Shown here one piece after another: positions 40,564-49,839 of a stretch of DNA of 55,447 bases. The translations under genes and the position numbers were made by a program. This DNA is from Photobacterium aphoticum (GTDB taxonomy: Bacteria; Pseudomonadota; Gammaproteobacteria; Enterobacterales; Vibrionaceae). A model generated the notes under the pieces. That model saw only the letters and a list, made by a program, of their open reading frames with translations. It was not told the origin of the DNA and ran no database searches. The stretch covers positions 1-55,447 of the forward strand of contig NZ_LDOV01000034.1 in NCBI RefSeq assembly GCF_001029435.1. Reading direction: 5' to 3'. How positions within the stretch are numbered: the stretch's first letter is position 1; each line of letters starts with the position of its first letter.

Positions 40564-40613
40564 TCGATCTATGCTTTGAAAACGGTACATGACTTTCGCC
40601 CATTGACGCTCTG

Positions 40614-41462
40614 TTAGCCGTCTTTTTTCCCGCTCCCTTCCAGCAATACCAAACATTGTGCGGGCGGTGGTGGCGGCACTTTCTTCTTCGCCTTCACGAC
40701 TTTCTTTTTCGGCTTTTGCTCAGATTTAGGCTTGGGTTTCCAAGACGCTAATTCAGCCCCGCAGCCGTCACCTTCTGGTGGTGCCGCCTGCTCTTTACAG
40801 CTGCTGTCCCCTGCCGGACAATTCAGGCGAACATGGAAATGGTAATAATGCCCCCACCACGGGCGCACTTTCCGCAGCCAGTCGCGCTCTGTCCATTCGC
40901 GGGCACACAACTGCTCTTTGATCACAGGATGCACAAATATACGGGCTACGCGCTCATCGGCAGCAGCCAGTTGGATCATCAGTGCCTGTGATTCCCCCCA
41001 GTTCTTCTTATTGATTTTGTACTGCTTCAGATGCACCATCGGCAACGGCTGCACATCAATCAACTCATCCTCACTGAGCGGCTGATCCACCACCTTCAGC
41101 CAAATATCGGCATCCAGTCCGGTCTGATGACTCGCGTGCCCTGAAGAGAAACGGCCACCGCGTGGCATAGCAATGTCCCCCACCAATAACTGACCCAGTG
41201 CCAGTTTATTGGCCTGTTGCGACAGATCGGTCAGAAACTGGATCATATCCGGGTGGCCGTAATAACGCCCACGGTATGAACGCATCACCTGATAGCCTTT
41301 GCCAGCCAAAGGCAAAGACTCACCGCCTACCAGACAGCCATTGTTGTACGTGCCGATCGACTCTGATTCCCCCTCACTCGGCGAATCAAACTGCTCCCAC
41401 GGGGTACTCCAAACCGGCACACTCCATAACATGCCCAGTAACATTACAATGCCTAATTTCAC
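40614..41462 (-). CDS. mepA: penicillin-insensitive murein endopeptidase MepA
   Basis: MepA is a periplasmic LAS-family metallopeptidase that cuts peptidoglycan cross-links. The start is GTG 41462 with AAAGGAG 5 bases upstream; a frame to 41507 adds 15 residues before the signal peptide. The 282-residue protein has a signal peptide (about 1-20), the metal motif SSGHASHQTGLDADIW and the C-terminal YYHFHVRLNC. The last 60 residues are a Lys/Pro-rich tail (KPKSEQKPKKK ... PPPPP) before an ending AQCLVLLEG, longer and more basic than in the Escherichia coli protein. Confidence 0.93.
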   Translation of the reverse strand: MKLGIVMLLGMLWSVPVWSTPWEQFDSPSEGESESIGTYNNGCLVGGESLPLAGKGYQVMRSYRGRYYGHPDMIQFLTDLSQQANKLALGQLLVGDIAMPRGGRFSSGHASHQTGLDADIWLKVVDQPLSEDELIDVQPLPMVHLKQYKINKKNWGESQALMIQLAAADERVARIFVHPVIKEQLCAREWTERDWLRKVRPWWGHYYHFHVRLNCPAGDSSCKEQAAPPEGDGCGAELASWKPKPKSEQKPKKKVVKAKKKVPPPPPAQCLVLLEGSGKKDG

Positions 41463-41547
41463 GGGTACTCCTTTACTCGTCTGTTTCAAGCTCAGCGACA
41501 ACCTCAAATTACAACCATGTTCAACCGCGCATAAACGGATCGAAAAA

Positions 41548-41568
41548 AGAGGAGCAATGCTCCTCTTA
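41548..41568 (-). terminator. intrinsic terminator after the TonB-dependent receptor
   Basis: A 9-bp perfect stem (AAGAGGAGC / GCTCCTCTT) with an AAT loop is followed on the minus strand by TTTTCGATC. It lies 43 bases past the receptor stop. Confidence 0.88.
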
Positions 41569-41610
41569 CGTGGTTTGATTCGCTATATAACTATAGCTTT
41601 TTATCACCGT

Positions 41611-43545
41611 TTAGAAGGCGTAAGACACATTTAATCGAATATCCCGACCCGCATCTAAGGTTCCTTGGGCAATCTCACCATTGTTACCGTAGCTGGCATG
41701 ATCGCGATACGCCTTATCGAACAGGTTCTTCACACTAAAGGTCAGTGCCAATGCATCATCACTGAGCGGATACCACTGGGCATAGATATCATGCACCGCA
41801 TACCCCGGCTTTTCTTCATAGCCTTCCGCCACATCCGTCAGACGATCCACATAACGTCCCACATACCCTAGCTCTAAGTCATCCAAGACCTGATAGCTGA
41901 CATCGGCCACCCAGGTATCGCCGATTGCAGTACCGATCCCTTTCGTATCATCACTCAATGGCTCACCGTTGAGTTCTGGACGGGAGTGGTTAAAGCTTAA
42001 TCCTGCGACCACACCTTGCCAGGTATACCCCACGCGCGCGGTAAATCCTTTGGTTTTCAGATCGCCCAAGTTCGCCAGTTCACGCGGACGCACATCGGTC
42101 TCGCCCACCACATCCTTAATTTCACTCCAGTATCCCGTCGCGGACACTTGCCAGTTACCCGTTAACCAGTTGAAACCAATCTCGGTATTTTCAGCACGCT
42201 CTTCTTTACGACCCGCCTGACTTTTCGCCCCATCGAGCTTAAAGATCTCACGTACCTGCGCACCCCGGATCGCCTGCGCATACCCCGCATACACATCCAG
42301 TCCCGTCATCACTTGGTAAGTGATATTGATGTTCGGGCTAAAGCCATCATGATTAATTTCTTCGCTGTTAGACTCTTGTAACTGGTAGTCATCATAACGT
42401 GCGCCAAGACTTAGCAAGAAAGCATCCGTCAGTTGCAGATCACCTTGCAGGTAAACCCCCACCACACGGCCTTCATCCTTGTCAGAGCCGTAGATAGGGC
42501 TGCCCAGATACCCTTCATCATCGCGGTATTCAACCCCATACGTCAGCAGGTGCTGGTCGAAGGTACTGACATTACGGAAATCAAAACCGTAGCTTTTCGC
42601 TTCCCCCAGATAATCTCCCCAAGGACCATTGAGGTGCTCCAAGGATGTCTCCGTGTAGTACGCCGTGATATCCAGCCCCAGCCAGTCATACCCCACCGGA
42701 TCAAACTGGTAGTTACCGGTCACGGTTTCACGGATCATCTCTTGGTTAATCGGCGCATTTTTACGGCTCGGTACCCACTGTGGGCGATGATATCGGTAAG
42801 CTTCATCTTCACGGCGGTCGTAACTCAGTGTTAGCTTCTGCTCATCACTCAGATCCCCGACCAACTTCACAAAGCCGACTTTGTTTTCTGCAGCCGTATA
42901 AGGTTGTTCATCCCCATTGCCGTCAGTGAAATCATCCTGATCACTGTACGATAAGGTCGCCAGCACACTGAACTGGTTAGAGAGGTAGCCATAGCCACTC
43001 AGGCTGGTTTTATACCCTTCGGTATTGTCGTAATAGCCCGCTTTGACCAAAGCACCAAAGCGCTCATCGCCTTGCAGCAAGTCTTGCGGATCTTTGGTCA
43101 CAAAACGGATGGCCCCACCCAATGCGCCCGGCCCTTCTGTGGCACGACCCGCACCGGCAGAAACTTCGACCTGACGGATCAGTTCGGGCTCAATCGATAG
43201 GCGGCCCTGATGGTGGTAGATATAGCCTGACTGGGTCGCCCCATCGATAGTAACGTTCAGCAGGGTGTCTTCAATCCCTCGCACATAAATCTTTTGTGAT
43301 ACGCTCGAGCCACCGCCTACCGTGACTTCCGGATCGGTACGGAAAATATCACTCAGATCCGTCGCTTGACGCTTCTCAAGTTGTGCCGCATCAATCACGA
43401 CATCAGGTAATGCTTGCGGCGTGCCAGTGACGACCATGGTTTCATCAACCGTCACACCTTGCTCAGCCTGTACGAGAGGGGCCACCAGTGCTGCGGCGAC
43501 AGCCGTAGCAAGCAGGGAACGGGAAAGTGTACGTCCTTGTTTCAT
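41611..43545 (-). CDS. TonB-dependent siderophore receptor
   Basis: This is a 644-residue outer-membrane receptor for a ferric siderophore. The start at ATG 43545 has GGAAG 8 bases upstream and gives a clean signal peptide ending PLVQA (residue 27); a longer frame from 43581 overlaps the Fur site. The TonB box ETMVVTG is at residues 35-41. A plug domain (about 45-155) and a 22-strand barrel ending in the aromatic signal LNVSYAF follow. The ligand cannot be read from sequence; the neighbouring asb-type genes suggest petrobactin or a relative. A Fur box sits directly upstream. Confidence 0.93.
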   Translation of the reverse strand: MKQGRTLSRSLLATAVAAALVAPLVQAEQGVTVDETMVVTGTPQALPDVVIDAAQLEKRQATDLSDIFRTDPEVTVGGGSSVSQKIYVRGIEDTLLNVTIDGATQSGYIYHHQGRLSIEPELIRQVEVSAGAGRATEGPGALGGAIRFVTKDPQDLLQGDERFGALVKAGYYDNTEGYKTSLSGYGYLSNQFSVLATLSYSDQDDFTDGNGDEQPYTAAENKVGFVKLVGDLSDEQKLTLSYDRREDEAYRYHRPQWVPSRKNAPINQEMIRETVTGNYQFDPVGYDWLGLDITAYYTETSLEHLNGPWGDYLGEAKSYGFDFRNVSTFDQHLLTYGVEYRDDEGYLGSPIYGSDKDEGRVVGVYLQGDLQLTDAFLLSLGARYDDYQLQESNSEEINHDGFSPNINITYQVMTGLDVYAGYAQAIRGAQVREIFKLDGAKSQAGRKEERAENTEIGFNWLTGNWQVSATGYWSEIKDVVGETDVRPRELANLGDLKTKGFTARVGYTWQGVVAGLSFNHSRPELNGEPLSDDTKGIGTAIGDTWVADVSYQVLDDLELGYVGRYVDRLTDVAEGYEEKPGYAVHDIYAQWYPLSDDALALTFSVKNLFDKAYRDHASYGNNGEIAQGTLDAGRDIRLNVSYAF

Positions 43546-43560
43546 TTCTACTCTTCCAAC

Positions 43561-43579
43561 AATAATGAGAACTATTATC
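43561..43579 (-). promoter_or_regulatory. Fur box upstream of the receptor gene
   Basis: AATAATGAGAACTATTATC matches 15 of 19 positions of the Fur consensus GATAATGATAATCATTATC. It is 15 bases before the receptor start codon, so iron-bound Fur would block expression. Confidence 0.82.
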
Positions 43580-43717
43580 AATATGGTGCGTTATTCTCTA
43601 TATTGCTGAATGCGGTGTAAACGATTTTTACAATTGTTACAAGCTTGCAAGCGAATGATTTTAAAGGCATATCATACAAAGTGATATCTCTCGGTTATCT
43701 CTCTACTCCACCCTCCA

Positions 43718-44431
43718 TCATGCGAAACAATAGCCTTTACCATGCGCCGTTTGTAGACGCTCTGCGGGCATGCCGGCTGCCACCAGCTTTTTCCGAATCC
43801 GGCTTAAATGCATATCAAGACTACGGTCATAAGGACTAAATTCCCGGGCCAGCACTTGTTGGTATAAATACGGCTTTGTCAGGATCTCACGCCGCTGTGA
43901 CACTAAAGTCCAGAGCAACTTAAATTGAATGGGGGTCATTGAGACGGAGTGCCCGGCAAAACTCACGACCTGCTGCTGCCGATCCAATGTCAGTTGCTCA
44001 CAGGTCAAAGACAGCCCCTGTTCAATCGGTGCTGCGGTGCCATACACCCGCTGAAGAATCGCCAAAGTGCGGTAACACAATTCTTTCACAGGACGCTGCT
44101 TAGCAACATAATCATCGGCACCGTGATAAAAACAATTGAGGCTTTGTGCCATCTGTGTATCTTCATCAATCACAATGATCGGTACCGATGTCTGCGCTCG
44201 GCAACGCTTTAATAACGCCAGATCTCGCATGTCAGCAAGCTGCATGGATAAGATCACAATCCCTACCGCGCCTTGCTCAATGATCTGTAAAATATCTTCT
44301 GACGCCACGCACCGGCGAATCATCAGCCCGGCTTGCCAAAACTGCTCACGTACATACTGACCGTATGTCTCACTCGGATCCGCGATCAAAACGGTCACCG
44401 TGAAGGGACTGACTTGAGAGATAACGCTCAT
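43718..44431 (-). CDS. OmpR-family response regulator with degenerate receiver
   Basis: The 237-residue protein has a receiver-like domain (about 12-125) and a winged-helix DNA-binding domain (about 138-236, with SLDMHLSRIRKKL and HGKGYCFA). In the receiver the acidic pair is reduced to Asp18, the phospho-acceptor position at the end of beta-3 is Leu61-Ser62 rather than Asp, and the switch Thr/Ser position is Asp89; only Lys111 in GADDYVAK is kept. It therefore probably works without phosphorylation. No histidine kinase is nearby. A Fur box lies 36 bases upstream. It sits between the receptor gene and asbF and may regulate the locus; that is inferred. Confidence 0.9.
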   Translation of the reverse strand: MSVISQVSPFTVTVLIADPSETYGQYVREQFWQAGLMIRRCVASEDILQIIEQGAVGIVILSMQLADMRDLALLKRCRAQTSVPIIVIDEDTQMAQSLNCFYHGADDYVAKQRPVKELCYRTLAILQRVYGTAAPIEQGLSLTCEQLTLDRQQQVVSFAGHSVSMTPIQFKLLWTLVSQRREILTKPYLYQQVLAREFSPYDRSLDMHLSRIRKKLVAAGMPAERLQTAHGKGYCFA

Positions 44432-44466
44432 GCTTCTGCCAAACTATACAATAACCCAAAACAAAT

Positions 44467-44485
44467 GATAGTGATTATCAATATC
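44467..44485 (-). promoter_or_regulatory. Fur box upstream of the response regulator gene
   Basis: GATAGTGATTATCAATATC matches 16 of 19 positions of the Fur consensus. It is 36 bases before the regulator start and about 110 bases past the asbF stop. A small dyad TTGAGA/TCTCAA at 44532-44547, just after asbF, lacks a T-run, so read-through from the asb operon remains possible. Confidence 0.85.
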
Positions 44486-44592
44486 ACCATGCGTTTTATC
44501 TGACAAAATAAACGCAAAGCGACGCCGACCTTTGAGACGCATCTCAAGCTTTATGCTACACATTGGTGTAATTCGCTTTCCGCGTTTTCTGC

Positions 44593-45432
44593 TTAACACA
44601 CCATTTCTGGCGGGTATACACGGCACCGTAAGTCATCTAAAAGAGCCTTGTCTTTCAATAAGGTTTCCCTTACATCATGCCCAAACCACTCTAATGAAGC
44701 CGACTTCGTCGAATCTCCCATTAGGGTCTTTAAGAAGACTTGGTAGTCCAGAGCCCCTTCAAACAGCGAGACCATGCCCTGCCGAGTGCCGGCTGGCGAG
44801 TAAACATTCTCTGGCGCAAAGGCGGTTAACTGCTCACGTGACTGAATGTTTTTGAGGTGATAATGCGCAACGTATGCCGCCACCTGTCGATGAAAGCAAG
44901 TGGGATCCACTCCAGCTTCCCACACATGCAACGTGTCAAAATTCAACTTCAGTGCAGGATGGTCAACCTCCTCAAGCAGTTGCAACACCGATGCTGGCGT
45001 ATCCGCGAGTGTGTTCGGATGAGTTTCCACCAGCACCTCTAATCCATGCCCCTGTGCAGCCTGACAAATTTCACGTAACCGGTGGGTCATCGCCAGCCGT
45101 TCCGGGCGAGAAACCAATTGACTGGCCACCTGCCCGGCAAACGTGCGTAACTTAGGCGTCTCCCAATGTTTTGCCATCGCATACATAAGGTCGCATTTTT
45201 GCCGAGCAACCACGCGATCACCAACAATAGGCAAATAGTCACTCAGCATGGAAATCTCCAATCCCATCGCCTTGAGCCACTGCGCGTCATACTGGGGCTG
45301 TGATGCCAATCCTCGCGCATGGATCCCCCACAACTCTATCCCGTCAAACCCACTGCGACGTGCCCATCTTGCAATATGGTCGATAGAAACCAATTGATGA
45401 CGAAACGAGATCGTACACACTGATAGCTGCAT
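44593..45432 (-). CDS. asbF: 3-dehydroshikimate dehydratase, AsbF type
   Basis: AsbF converts 3-dehydroshikimate to 3,4-dihydroxybenzoate, the catechol of petrobactin. The 279-residue TIM-barrel protein aligns well with Bacillus AsbF from MQLSVCTISFRHQLVSI onward (GFDGIELWG, LVETHPNTLADT, LEWFGHD). Candidate metal and catalytic residues Glu136, His138, Asp166, His192, Lys194 and Glu248 are all present. The start at 45432 has AAGGAGG 8 bases upstream; a frame to 45525 would run into the upstream gene. It is the last gene of the asb-type operon, 13 bases after the fused asbDE gene. Confidence 0.92.
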   Translation of the reverse strand: MQLSVCTISFRHQLVSIDHIARWARRSGFDGIELWGIHARGLASQPQYDAQWLKAMGLEISMLSDYLPIVGDRVVARQKCDLMYAMAKHWETPKLRTFAGQVASQLVSRPERLAMTHRLREICQAAQGHGLEVLVETHPNTLADTPASVLQLLEEVDHPALKLNFDTLHVWEAGVDPTCFHRQVAAYVAHYHLKNIQSREQLTAFAPENVYSPAGTRQGMVSLFEGALDYQVFLKTLMGDSTKSASLEWFGHDVRETLLKDKALLDDLRCRVYPPEMVC

Positions 45433-45445
45433 CGGTTGTGCCTCC

Positions 45446-46786
45446 TTATGCGCTTGCGGGGGTGAATGCCAACGCAAATTCACACCAGTCACGGTAGACT
45501 TCATGCAAATGCTGCTTAATTTCACGCTCCGTCTCCACCACGAGCACCAACTGCTGTGCCACCTCTGATTGCAGGCTCTCCACCCCGGTTTCCGCCAATT
45601 TCATCACTAAGTACTGCACCTTGAAGTACCCTTGCACCAAACTTTCAATCACCTCACACCACGCTTCAAATTCCTCCTCCGGCAGGCCCAGCGCCCGCCA
45701 GAAAAAGGCAAAACCATGCTCATAAGCATACTTGCGTACCGCGATAACCCGAATCTCTCTCAGAGCCAGCGTCAGTATCGCTACGTCCCCACTCGCCATA
45801 TGGGCATCTACAATGGTTTCAATGGCCTCTGCCAACGGATAACGATCCATAAAGAAGCAGGCATCAAAATAAGCCTTCACCTCCGCATCGCTCGCCGAAT
45901 GGAGGTGTTGCTCATCAAAGACATATCCTCCCGCCACCGTAGGTTGGGCGACAGCCTGTAAAACCCGTGCCGTCTCCAGCTCCCCTTCCCAGCGAAAATC
46001 CGGATCCGATATCCAGAGCTGCTCAGGGGTGGTTCCTTGTGTCAGCAACACATAATGCGGAAACGGGTTTTGATTGAATTTATTCTCTCTCTCTGGCAAC
46101 TGAAACAAGTCCAGCATCACCATTAATTGCTCTGTTGCACGCTTCGTGGCCAGCAAGTGTTGTAAGGTCGCGATGTTCGATGCTTTATCCTTCTCTGGGC
46201 AATACCAGGACACCAACGCCACACCAAACAGGCGGTTGAACCAATAACGGAAATCGGCATGATCCACGTCCTCTGCGTGATAACGCAAATGATGATCTTC
46301 TGTCACGGTGAACGTGGCATCCCATACCCCAAAATAAAACGGCCGATGATCAATCCCTGCCCGCTTAAGCGACTCACAGACACAACTGACAAAGCAATGG
46401 ACTTTGACATCTTCAAATTCCTCCTGCGCAGATGCCGATGTCGCGGGCGGCACAGACTCTGTCTGCTGCTCGGTCCGCTGCAAAAAAGCCACTAAGCTGG
46501 CCACCGTCGCATAATCATCCTTGGTGAGGTGGGTGTCCGGTAGACGTAAACCTAAATCCAACTCCAGATGCAGCATCAGTTGCAGCACCAGCACCGAATC
46601 CAGATACAAATCCTCATTCAGCCGAGCCTGTGGCGAAAAAGCGGCCATGTGCGGATTTTGCATGGTCTCCCGCAAGATCGTTTCAATGGCCGATGTCAGC
46701 GCGTCGGCAGAGATTAACGGCACCACAGTGACAGGTTCCGCCTGCGGGGATGTCGCCTGAGAATGTGTTTCTTTTAACGTATCCAT
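45446..46786 (-). CDS. asbDE: fused carrier protein / AsbE-like condensing protein
   Basis: In Bacillus, AsbD (about 91 residues) is an aryl carrier protein and AsbE (about 327 residues) transfers 3,4-dihydroxybenzoate from it to spermidine. Here one 446-residue protein covers both: residues about 25-105 are an acyl-carrier domain with the phosphopantetheine serine Ser64 in NEDLYLDSVLVLQLML, then a Gln/Pro/Ala linker (about 104-120), then about 320 residues that I assign to AsbE by size and position. ATG 46786 has AAGGAG 8 bases upstream; a GTG two codons earlier is too close to it. The AsbE assignment rests mainly on synteny. Confidence 0.82.
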   Translation of the reverse strand: MDTLKETHSQATSPQAEPVTVVPLISADALTSAIETILRETMQNPHMAAFSPQARLNEDLYLDSVLVLQLMLHLELDLGLRLPDTHLTKDDYATVASLVAFLQRTEQQTESVPPATSASAQEEFEDVKVHCFVSCVCESLKRAGIDHRPFYFGVWDATFTVTEDHHLRYHAEDVDHADFRYWFNRLFGVALVSWYCPEKDKASNIATLQHLLATKRATEQLMVMLDLFQLPERENKFNQNPFPHYVLLTQGTTPEQLWISDPDFRWEGELETARVLQAVAQPTVAGGYVFDEQHLHSASDAEVKAYFDACFFMDRYPLAEAIETIVDAHMASGDVAILTLALREIRVIAVRKYAYEHGFAFFWRALGLPEEEFEAWCEVIESLVQGYFKVQYLVMKLAETGVESLQSEVAQQLVLVVETEREIKQHLHEVYRDWCEFALAFTPASA

Positions 46787-46798
46787 CTTCACTACTCC

Positions 46799-48055
46799 TT
46801 ATCCAATCGCAGGTACAGCTGCACGGGTTTGTGACAAGGCCTTTCGATTCACTTTGCCATTAGCTAACCGGCCAATGACCTCAACCTGCTCAATATCAAC
46901 GGGTAATTGATAGGTGGCTAAACGCTTGGCACACCAACGACGAATACGGCTTGAAGGGACTTTCTCTTGTGCACAAAACTGTAAGCACACTCGCTCACCA
47001 GACAAGGCATCACTTCGCTTAAACACCACCGCATCCTCAATCTCCGGCAGTTCTCGCACTGCCTCTTCCACATCCTGCGGGTACACATTCAGCCCAGCCA
47101 CATTAATGGTGTCATCGATCCGCGCCACAAAATGCAGCATACCGGTATCATCGATATACCCGAGATCGCGCGTATGAATCGACTGGGTGTCTTCCCCGAT
47201 AATGATCTCTTGCGGCTGCTTGGCACAATGGCCGGCTCTCACATGCAGGTGAGGCAAAGGGTACCCCACAGCACTGGCCACCTGCGTATCCGGGTTGACC
47301 GCAATACATCCCGCCTCTGAGCAGCCATACTGCTGGAAGACCCGATGCCCGCGTGTGTGTAATTGCGCCAGACCAGACTGGGATAACAAGGTCCCCGATG
47401 TCATCACCGCTGGCGGTGGCAACGTCTCGGGGTACAGCGGCAGAACGGCCGCCAATAAACTCGGCGAGGCGTACAATAATGGCTCGCTCACCCGCTCCAG
47501 CGTGTTGAGCAAGTATTTGGGATTCAATTGATTCACAATAACGGGGGCACGGCCACGGGCGAGCGCCACCAGTACCCCCGCAATCAGGCCGTAGGAATGG
47601 GTGATCGGGCAGGCAATAACAGGGGTCATACGGTTAGGCGCGGTAAACGCACGGACATAGGCCTCAACCTCTGTGGCGATACTCTGCCATGTTCGGGTGA
47701 TCACTTTCGGCTCCCCTGTTGTCCCCGAGCTGGTTTGCACTAACACGCCTGTTGTCTCTTCCCCCTCTTGCGGTAACACAAGTGGCTGGATCTGCGTATC
47801 AAGCAACAAGTAATGGCACTGTGCACGTTGTGCCAAACGCTTCGCCGCCAAGCGGGGCGTATCCGCGTGGATCGGATAAAATGATCCGCCTTGCGCACGG
47901 ACATACAGACACAAGGCTAATAGATGGGCAGTATCCGCGCAGCACACCGCGAGTCGCTTGCCTTTGATTTTTGCCAAAAACGGATCGGCAGCAAACGTGC
48001 GATGACGGCTGGCAATATCATCCTGACTGATGAGTTCATCGTTAACGTAAAACAT
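46799..48055 (-). CDS. asbC: 3,4-dihydroxybenzoate-AMP ligase, AsbC type
   Basis: AsbC activates 3,4-dihydroxybenzoate with ATP and loads it on the AsbD carrier. The 418-residue protein is a compact adenylate-forming enzyme: P-loop TSSGTTGEPKVITRT (about 108-122), QQYGCSEAG (A5 region), TRDLGYIDDTG and ARIDDTINVAGLNVYPQDVEE (A7-A8), and the catalytic lysine Lys401 in NGKVNRKAL. It is about 100 residues shorter than usual aryl-CoA ligases, as is Bacillus AsbC (about 412). It lies between asbB and the fused carrier gene with gaps of 35 and 12 bases. Confidence 0.9.
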   Translation of the reverse strand: MFYVNDELISQDDIASRHRTFAADPFLAKIKGKRLAVCCADTAHLLALCLYVRAQGGSFYPIHADTPRLAAKRLAQRAQCHYLLLDTQIQPLVLPQEGEETTGVLVQTSSGTTGEPKVITRTWQSIATEVEAYVRAFTAPNRMTPVIACPITHSYGLIAGVLVALARGRAPVIVNQLNPKYLLNTLERVSEPLLYASPSLLAAVLPLYPETLPPPAVMTSGTLLSQSGLAQLHTRGHRVFQQYGCSEAGCIAVNPDTQVASAVGYPLPHLHVRAGHCAKQPQEIIIGEDTQSIHTRDLGYIDDTGMLHFVARIDDTINVAGLNVYPQDVEEAVRELPEIEDAVVFKRSDALSGERVCLQFCAQEKVPSSRIRRWCAKRLATYQLPVDIEQVEVIGRLANGKVNRKALSQTRAAVPAIG

Positions 48056-48090
48056 ATTTTCTCTTTTTCTTCCTTGTCATTCACGCGCCG

Positions 48091-49839
48091 TTACGCGGTT
48101 TGCGGATGCGCTAACGGATTCCGAATCGTATGGTGGCACTCACTGGGTGACTGCCTTAACTTCCGGGTGATCAATGATTCTGTTTGAATGGTCGGCTGTG
48201 CGTACCCCAACATGGCTAAACGATCTGTCAGGGTCGGATGTTCAAGAGCATAATGGGTTAACGTATCGGCAACGCACTGCCAAAAATGCGTTTCAGGCAA
48301 TCCGGCTTCCGTTTCCAGCAGTAACGCCAGTTCGGTCAGGTTGTAGACAAACAAGGTATCCATCACCAATTCTCGCAGCCCTTCCACGGAATCAATACCG
48401 TAATAGCCGGGGTTCGCATCCGATGGCGCCGCAGTCAGCCCATCAATCCCGTCCGGCTTTAATGCCGCGTCAGCCAAGAATGGTGTATAAAACTCGAGGC
48501 TTTCATGGAAATCACGCAACATTAAACGCTGTGGCCATCCCTCTTCATGTACCAGCACCATGTTCTGGCCATGCGCCTCCAACGCCAGACCATGGGCAAC
48601 CAACACGTGCCAGACCGGAACCACTGCCACCTCCAGCAGACGCTCAAGCCAGACCTCTACGCCATAGCGGGATAACCAGGGAGCAATAAACGCCCGGCCA
48701 TCCTGTTCGAGCAGACTCAGGGCATTAAACGGGACGGCTTGTTCTCCGGGTAATAACTGGCCTTCCACACTTTCCCGCATGATCATGCCGATCCGCCCCT
48801 CTCCTGCCGGGTCCGCATTCGGATCTGCCTGGCACACTAAGCCGGCTGCGTATTCCTGCAAGATCACGACCGATTGCAACGTCGGATCGCTGTCTATCAC
48901 GAGCTTTAGCCATTGCGATATCGCAGGAGCATGACAAACAGAGCACGGATCTAGGGTCCGTACGGATGATGAGTTCACCAAACTCAGGGGCAATTTGATG
49001 TGTGCCCGCTCAGGATGCGTGTGATTGCGCAAGGTGCGTAAGGACTGTGTCGCCACGTAATGATCGCCGGCGGAGCCCAGATGCAAAACATCACGGGAAG
49101 AGCGCGCTGTCCATGTCTCGCCATACAGCTGGGTAAACTGCCAAGGATGCAGCGGCATTAACGCATACCCGTCCCATCCTTCGCCCTGCAGTGCCAGAGC
49201 CTGGGTCAACTCAGCCCATGTCGGCTCTCCTAACTCTTGGCGCCAAAAAACGTCTGCACAAACGGGCAAGGCCATGTTGAGATGAGAGAATTTCACAGCC
49301 AGCCATTCCAACTGAAAAGGCTCCCCGGCTTCAGGCCCAAAACGAGCATGGTCCTGCTCACTGAATCCGGTTCTCGCCTTAAAGGAGGGATGATAGGGAT
49401 GCCCTTCATCCACCCAGGATTCCAGTTGTGAATAAGACACCTCATAGCGGGAATGCGTCGCTGGCAGGTGGGCCTGATTCCAACGGCATAACCGAATCGT
49501 TTGATGCAACTCCTCTCGCAACTGTTGCCTGACCGCATCGGCTGTCGGTACATCCGCCAAGACTTGATACAGTGCTACATCAGAGGGATGCCCCATGATA
49601 CGTAAGGTCTGAATATCAACCCGCACCCGATCAAAGCCGCCACGATAGCCCTCCACCCGGTAATTGTGCTCCCCCATCTGCCAGCGAAACACACCTCGTA
49701 CCGCACGGGCTTCCAATGTATTCATTGCCGGTTCCGGTACAAAATGCACATCGACATACCCTTCAAATAAGAGCGACTCGATCAACTGCCTTAGGACACG
49801 CTGCTCAACCGACAATCTATACATACTCGGCAAGGGCAT
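48091..49839 (-). CDS. asbB: NIS siderophore synthetase, AsbB type
   Basis: This IucA/IucC-family enzyme couples a polyamine or aryl-polyamine to citrate with ATP. The 582-residue protein has the family motifs GHPYHPSFKARTGF (about 130), KLPLSLVNSSSVRTL and the ATP-site LEAHGQNMVLV. I chose ATG 49839 because AGGAGG lies 6 bases upstream; later ATG 49824 lacks a ribosome site. It overlaps the end of asbA by 23 bases, indicating tight coupling. It is called AsbB because it is the second NIS gene in an asb-ordered operon. Confidence 0.88.
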   Translation of the reverse strand: MPLPSMYRLSVEQRVLRQLIESLLFEGYVDVHFVPEPAMNTLEARAVRGVFRWQMGEHNYRVEGYRGGFDRVRVDIQTLRIMGHPSDVALYQVLADVPTADAVRQQLREELHQTIRLCRWNQAHLPATHSRYEVSYSQLESWVDEGHPYHPSFKARTGFSEQDHARFGPEAGEPFQLEWLAVKFSHLNMALPVCADVFWRQELGEPTWAELTQALALQGEGWDGYALMPLHPWQFTQLYGETWTARSSRDVLHLGSAGDHYVATQSLRTLRNHTHPERAHIKLPLSLVNSSSVRTLDPCSVCHAPAISQWLKLVIDSDPTLQSVVILQEYAAGLVCQADPNADPAGEGRIGMIMRESVEGQLLPGEQAVPFNALSLLEQDGRAFIAPWLSRYGVEVWLERLLEVAVVPVWHVLVAHGLALEAHGQNMVLVHEEGWPQRLMLRDFHESLEFYTPFLADAALKPDGIDGLTAAPSDANPGYYGIDSVEGLRELVMDTLFVYNLTELALLLETEAGLPETHFWQCVADTLTHYALEHPTLTDRLAMLGYAQPTIQTESLITRKLRQSPSECHHTIRNPLAHPQTA

